From Spirochaetota bacterium (lineage in GTDB: Bacteria; Spirochaetota; Spirochaetia; Treponematales; Rectinemataceae): a stretch of 37,544 nucleotides of DNA. The notes under the pieces were generated by a model, which saw only the letters and a program-made list of their open reading frames with translations, was not told where the DNA came from and searched no databases. Both the position numbers and the translations under genes were made by a program. Location of the stretch: assembly GCA_026398595.1 (NCBI GenBank), contig JAPLSO010000026.1, positions 1 to 37,544 on the forward strand. Reading direction: 5' to 3'. This document shows, one piece after another, positions 34,116 through 37,544 of the stretch (position 1 is its first letter; each line of letters begins with the position of its first letter).

Positions 34116-34418
34116 TTATACCTCCGTCCCCTGCCTTCCGAGAGGCAGAGCCGCGTCCACCGATGAGTGCGGCCTGGGTATCACGTGCGTTGAGACGACT
34201 TCCCCCACTTTTTCAGCCGAACGCACGCCAGCGTCCACAGCCGCCCGGCAGGCCGCGACGTCGCCGCGTACGATGGCCGTCACGTAGCCTCCGCCTATCT
34301 TCTCGTAGCCGACGAGATCGACCTTGGCAGCTTTCACCATGGCGTCTGCCGCCTCCACCATCGCCGCGAATCCACGGGTTTCGATCATCCCGAGCGCGTC
34401 GTTCGTTCTCTCTGCCAT
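34116..34418 (-). CDS. BMC-H hexameric shell protein, copy 1 (first gene of the shell operon)
   Basis: The 100-residue canonical BMC-H protein reads [60 protein letters not shown] and [27 protein letters not shown] precedes ATG 34418. As the first gene after the promoter at 34502-34530 it should be the most abundant shell protein. It ends three bases before the BMC-T start. Confidence 0.96.
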   Translation of the reverse strand: MAERTNDALGMIETRGFAAMVEAADAMVKAAKVDLVGYEKIGGGYVTAIVRGDVAACRAAVDAGVRSAEKVGEVVSTHVIPRPHSSVDAALPLGRQGTEV

Positions 34419-34501
34419 ATCCCCTCCTGGTGACTGCCGTCGTCCGGACCACGAAAAGGTCCCGGCTCCAGCTTTCTGATTATACTCCGCTTTTCAGGAA
34501 T

Positions 34502-34530
34502 AGCATAGGCGAGGAAATGTTAAATGTCAA
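34502..34530 (-). promoter_or_regulatory. Promoter of the microcompartment operon
   Basis: On the minus strand TTGACA (34530-34525), a 17-base spacer and TATGCT (34507-34502) form a consensus sigma-70 promoter. Transcription should start near 34495, about 75 bases before the first BMC-H gene. It lies downstream of the DeoR-kinase pair, so shell genes can be driven separately from them. Confidence 0.85.
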
Positions 34531-34553
34531 GCAATAAATGTTAATACTTTAAC
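34515..34553. promoter_or_regulatory. Operator region with 21-bp-spaced direct repeats at the microcompartment promoter
   Basis: AAATGTTAA occurs at 34515-34523 and again at 34536-34544, exactly 21 bp (two helical turns) apart, on either side of the -35 box. The second copy overlaps a small palindrome GTTAA-tact-TTAAC (34540-34553). This AT-rich repeat pattern stands out in a GC-rich region and fits a DeoR-family operator. The DeoR protein encoded at 35519-36298 is the likely binder. Confidence 0.65.
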
Positions 34554-34571
34554 AGAAGCAAAAGCCCGAAA

Positions 34572-35522
34572 TCAGAAAATCGCGGCTTCGAAGCTTTTTC
34601 TGTCAGGAAAGGATTTTTGCGTCCCGTTTCTCATCGTCGAAAGGGCCGCATATCTGTTTGCGCCTTCCATAGCCTTCAGGAAATCCTGCGTCTCAAGGTA
34701 GAGGACGGCGAAACAGCCGATGAAGGCGTCGCCCGCACCGGTCGTATCCGCGCTTTTCACCTTCGGCGCGGGTACCAGGACTTCCCCTTCTCCGGAGACC
34801 AGGAAGGACCCCTTGTCGCCAAGAGTTACAAGGACACGCAAAAAACCCATCGCGGTCAAGGATTTGGCTGCGGCCTTCACTTCATGTAAGCTCTCCGTCG
34901 GCATCCCCGTGAGGGTCTTGAGTTCGGTCTCGTTGGGTGCAATCAGGAACACGGAATCTATCTTCTCTAGGTTGAGGTAAGGGTTGACGGGTGCAGGGTT
35001 CAATATCACGGGGATTCCTGCCTCCCGGCACAGATCGATGGTGTAGTAGACGGTATCCAGCCCGATCTCGAGCTGCATGATGACCAGGTCGCTGGCATGG
35101 ATCGCGTCGGCAGCCCTGTCTATGTCGGAAGGAAGGAGGCAAGCGTTCGCCCCCTTGATGATGAGGATGGAATTCAGGGAAGCTGGGTCGACGAAGATGG
35201 GGGCGACGCCGCTCGAGACTCCCGGGGCGATATCCACATGGCTGGTGTCGATGCCGTAGCTTTCCAGGTTCTGCCTGGTGGCAGGACCGAACAGGTCGTC
35301 CCCGATCCGGGCGATAAAGGATACCTCGGCGCCCATCATGGCGGCGGCCACAGCCTGGTTGGCGCCTTTTCCCCCGAAGCCCATTTCGAAGCGGGGTGCC
35401 TCGATGGTCTCTCCCTCCTGAGGCATCCTGCTGATGTAGGTGATGAGATCGACCATGGTGGAGCCGACAATAGCGATCTTGGGTCTGCTGCCTGTTTTTC
35501 GGGATGCGTCCGCGCTTATCAT
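34572..35522 (-). CDS. PfkB-family kinase, ribokinase or deoxyribokinase
   Basis: The 316-residue sugar kinase has KIAIVGSTMVDLITYISRMP, the substrate-binding FEMGFGGKGANQAVAAAMMG near residues 47-66 and the catalytic signature SADTTGAGDAFIGCFAVLY near residue 255 (Asp as base, GAGD anion hole). It resembles ribokinase and the Salmonella-type deoxyribokinase DeoK. Deoxyribose is the favoured substrate because its 5-phosphate is the DeoC substrate in the adjacent operon; that is inference. It overlaps the DeoR stop by four bases (35519-35522) and ends 41 bases before the shell-operon promoter. Confidence 0.9.
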   Translation of the reverse strand: MISADASRKTGSRPKIAIVGSTMVDLITYISRMPQEGETIEAPRFEMGFGGKGANQAVAAAMMGAEVSFIARIGDDLFGPATRQNLESYGIDTSHVDIAPGVSSGVAPIFVDPASLNSILIIKGANACLLPSDIDRAADAIHASDLVIMQLEIGLDTVYYTIDLCREAGIPVILNPAPVNPYLNLEKIDSVFLIAPNETELKTLTGMPTESLHEVKAAAKSLTAMGFLRVLVTLGDKGSFLVSGEGEVLVPAPKVKSADTTGAGDAFIGCFAVLYLETQDFLKAMEGANRYAALSTMRNGTQKSFPDRKSFEAAIF

Positions 35523-36298
35523 TTGGCAATCCTGAGCTTTATTCCCAAGGTCTTCATGATTTCAATATATTCCCCCGGTATACTCTCGTCCGTTATCACC
35601 TCATCGAAATCCGAGAGTTCGGCGAAATGGTCGGATCGGACCATTCCGAACTTGGAGGAATCGATGAGGAGAATCTTTTTCATGGATGAGCCGATAGCGG
35701 CCTTCTTGGTCTCCCGCTCGTAGGGATTCATGCAGGTGACACCGAACCGGTCATTCACCCCCGAGGCCGTGATGAAGGCCTTGGTCGCCCTGAACCGCCT
35801 GATCATGGCCAGACCTTCGGAGCTTTCGAACATCAAGGTGTTTTCGTGGAAACTCCCCCCCGAGAATACAGTCCTGATGTTCTTCCTACGCACCGTCTCG
35901 GAGACGATGTTGAGGGCGTAGCAGAGGACGGTGTAGTCCCTGTCCTCGGGAAGGCACCGGGCGAAATACTCGGCGGTCGAGCCTGCGTCAATAATGAGGG
36001 TGTCCTCCGCGTCTATAAGGGACGCGGCCAGGGCGCCTATTTTCCGCTTCCGGTCGGGGAATTTCGAGCCCGCGGCGATGAGGGAATAATAGCTTTCGAC
36101 GCCGGAAGCGTCGGACGCTGAGTCCAGGATGACACTCCCATAGAGCATCCGGACGCGTCCTTCCTCCGCGAGGGAAGTCAGGTCACGTCGAACGGTCATG
36201 TGGGAGACCTCAAGGAGCTTGGAGAGATCCTGAACGGTCGAGGCCCTGGTCATCCTCAGCGTCCGCAAGATGAGATCGATTCGTTCGGGTTTATTCAT
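35519..36298 (-). CDS. DeoR-family transcriptional regulator of the microcompartment locus
   Basis: The 259-residue protein has an N-terminal DeoR helix-turn-helix (ERIDLILRTLRMTRASTVQD, then LSKLLEVSHMTVRRDLTSLA). A C-terminal sugar-phosphate sensor domain (DeoRC) follows, with DTLIIDAGSTAEYFARCL, VFSGGSFHENTLMFES and ILLIDSSKFGMVRSDHFAEL. Such proteins are usually repressors released by a phosphorylated sugar. Here the likely effector is deoxyribose-5-phosphate or a related pentose phosphate (inference). It is coupled to the kinase gene and precedes the operator repeats at 34515-34544. Confidence 0.93.
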   Translation of the reverse strand: MNKPERIDLILRTLRMTRASTVQDLSKLLEVSHMTVRRDLTSLAEEGRVRMLYGSVILDSASDASGVESYYSLIAAGSKFPDRKRKIGALAASLIDAEDTLIIDAGSTAEYFARCLPEDRDYTVLCYALNIVSETVRRKNIRTVFSGGSFHENTLMFESSEGLAMIRRFRATKAFITASGVNDRFGVTCMNPYERETKKAAIGSSMKKILLIDSSKFGMVRSDHFAELSDFDEVITDESIPGEYIEIMKTLGIKLRIAK

Positions 36299-36368
36299 GT
36301 CCGGCCAGGCTCCCCGGCCATCCTACGGCTGCGGCGACCCAAAGTACAGACCTCGGGCCGCAGGGTTT

Positions 36369-37544
36369 TCAGTCTTCCTTCCTGAGAACGGTCACGCAGT
36401 TCGTGGCCGCGCTGCCGCCGACATTGAAGGAAACAGCCACTTCGGGCGCTTTCTTCGTCGGAGCGGCCCCAATGGGCTCGCCTACAAGCTGCTTGTAGAG
36501 CATGGCATGCATGGAGACGCCGGTAGCCCCCACGGGGTGGCCTTTGGCCTTCAGCCCGCCGGAGAGATTGACGCAGCAGGCCGGATCATCCCTTCCAAAA
36601 CGTCCTTCGATGTAGTCGAAGCCGGCTTTTCCATCATGCGAGAGCCCGAGCGCCTCGGTGCAGAGGAGCTGGTTGATCGTAAAGCAGTCGTGGACTTCGG
36701 CAATGTCCACATCGGTGATCGTGATCTTGGCCTCGGCGAAGGCGCGCCTGACCGCCTCCTTGCCGGCAACCAGCTCGTGCATGTTCTTCCGCAGGGAAAT
36801 CGGCAGGAACTCGCCCGTATGACCGATACCCGCTATCTTTACGTGCTTGCCGCCCCTTGCCCCAGCATTTTCGGATTTCATGATCACGAGTGCAGCCGCC
36901 CCGTCCGTGACGAGGGAACAATCGTGCAGATGCAGCGGCGCCGCGATGATCGGGTTCTTTTCCTCGGGCAGCGCGAGGATGGCTTCTGCCGTCGTAAGGC
37001 CGAGCCTGTCCGATGGGCCGCCCTTTCCGAAGTGCGCGAGGGGGTTGTCGAGGCCGTTCCTGTAGCAGAGGGCGGAAACCGAGGCGAGCATCTTCGCGAG
37101 CGTTTCGGGCGAATAGCCGTAGTGGGCGATATAGCCCTTGGCGTATTCGGCGAAAAGACCGGGGAAGGTCATTCCTTTCTCGCCCTCCTCGGGCCAGAAG
37201 GAGCAGGTGGCGAGGGCGTGGGTGACACCCTTCGTGTTCAGGAGGTTCATCTTCTCGACGCCTAGGACGAGGGCGGTCTTCGCCCTCCCCGCCTCGACCG
37301 CATAGATCGCGTCGTAGAGGGCGACGGAACCCGAGGCGCAGGCGTCCTCGCAGCGCGTCAGGGACTTGAAGCGCAGTCCTTCGGGATCGATCGCGAGAGC
37401 GGCTGCGGCCAGGTGCTCCTGGTTCGCGAAAAGGCCAGGCGCACAGGTACCGAGCCAGACACCGTCGATATCCTTCCCGGAGATGCCCGCATCGGTGAGC
37501 GCGCCTCGCCCCGCCTCGATCATGAGCTCGTAGATGGACTTGAG
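36369..37544 (-). CDS. Thiolase-family acyl-CoA acetyltransferase, 5' end cut off by the window edge
   Basis: The frame stays open to the right edge, giving 391 residues of a protein that began further right. It is a thiolase of the SCP-x/acetyl-CoA acetyltransferase branch. The reactive Cys lies in RCEDACASGSVALYDAIYAV, with the catalytic HDCF motif in IAEVHDCFTINQLLCTEALG. The C-terminal motif is NLSGGLKAKGHPVGATGVSM. These enzymes join or cleave acyl-CoA units. It could use the acetyl-CoA made by the microcompartment, but its end lies 70 bases before deoR and it may belong to an unrelated lipid operon. No DUF35-type zinc-ribbon partner is visible. Confidence 0.92.
   Translation of the reverse strand, partial: LKSIYELMIEAGRGALTDAGISGKDIDGVWLGTCAPGLFANQEHLAAAALAIDPEGLRFKSLTRCEDACASGSVALYDAIYAVEAGRAKTALVLGVEKMNLLNTKGVTHALATCSFWPEEGEKGMTFPGLFAEYAKGYIAHYGYSPETLAKMLASVSALCYRNGLDNPLAHFGKGGPSDRLGLTTAEAILALPEEKNPIIAAPLHLHDCSLVTDGAAALVIMKSENAGARGGKHVKIAGIGHTGEFLPISLRKNMHELVAGKEAVRRAFAEAKITITDVDIAEVHDCFTINQLLCTEALGLSHDGKAGFDYIEGRFGRDDPACCVNLSGGLKAKGHPVGATGVSMHAMLYKQLVGEPIGAAPTKKAPEVAVSFNVGGSAATNCVTVLRKED

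Noticed and set aside
1..37544. CRISPR arrays, insertion sequences, phage genes, tRNA or rRNA genes
   Set aside because: No regularly spaced repeats, transposase or integrase frames, attachment-site duplications or RNA-gene signatures were found when reading both strands.

Overview
The window reads as an accessory-catabolism region of a GC-rich bacterium, most plausibly a free-living or gut spirochaete. That assignment is inference: it rests on the PnrA/BMP-type purine-nucleoside importer, the stand-alone cyclic-nucleotide-binding protein, the absence of a T-box before valS and the gene mixture. No rRNA, tRNA, CRISPR array or insertion sequence was seen. Promoters are classical TTGACA-17-TATnnT, most genes have strong GGAGG sites, and many operon genes overlap by 1-4 bases.

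Layout. 0-3.6 kb (minus): a CUT1 sugar ABC importer (binding protein, a damaged MalF-like permease, MalG-like permease) followed by an amidohydrolase cut by the window edge. 3.6-5.1 kb (minus): a cyclic-nucleotide-binding protein and a cytosolic 5'-nucleotidase. 5.1-10.05 kb (minus): a complete BMP-type nucleoside importer, with a strong terminator after the binding-protein gene. 10.1-21.25 kb: a polyol/sugar island. From its left end run a broken SDR, a SorC-family regulator, a decayed shell-protein gene and an intact SDR (plus). From its right end run a CUT2 (ribose-type) importer, a zinc alcohol dehydrogenase and glycerol kinase (minus). Both ends carry the same promoter/operator module, which marks one regulon. 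21.3-25.4 kb (minus): valS, a SpoT-like HD hydrolase and a deoC paralogue whose Schiff-base lysine is Met. 25.5-29.2 kb (plus): an acyl-CoA synthetase, a GlpA-like dehydrogenase with a one-base frameshift, and an SdhB/FrdB-like iron-sulfur subunit. 29.2-36.3 kb (minus): a bacterial microcompartment (BMC) locus. 36.4 kb to the end (minus): a thiolase cut by the window edge.

The most interesting unit is the BMC locus. DeoR regulator and PfkB kinase come first; a promoter flanked by two TTAACATTT repeats 21 bp apart follows; then BMC-H, BMC-T, BMC-H, two BMC-P, a CoA-acylating aldehyde dehydrogenase, two more BMC-P, RpiB and DeoC. This matches the class called sugar-phosphate-utilising (SPU). 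The inferred pathway is (deoxy)nucleoside or deoxyribose uptake, phosphorylation to deoxyribose-5-phosphate, cleavage by shell-targeted DeoC to glyceraldehyde-3-phosphate and acetaldehyde, and oxidation of acetaldehyde to acetyl-CoA inside the shell. The nucleoside importer and 5'-nucleotidase about 20 kb away could feed it. No phosphotransacylase or alcohol dehydrogenase is in the locus.

Four genes are visibly damaged (MalF-like permease, first SDR, stray BMC-H, GlpA-like dehydrogenase). This is either gene decay or assembly/sequencing error, and the sequence alone cannot decide for every case.
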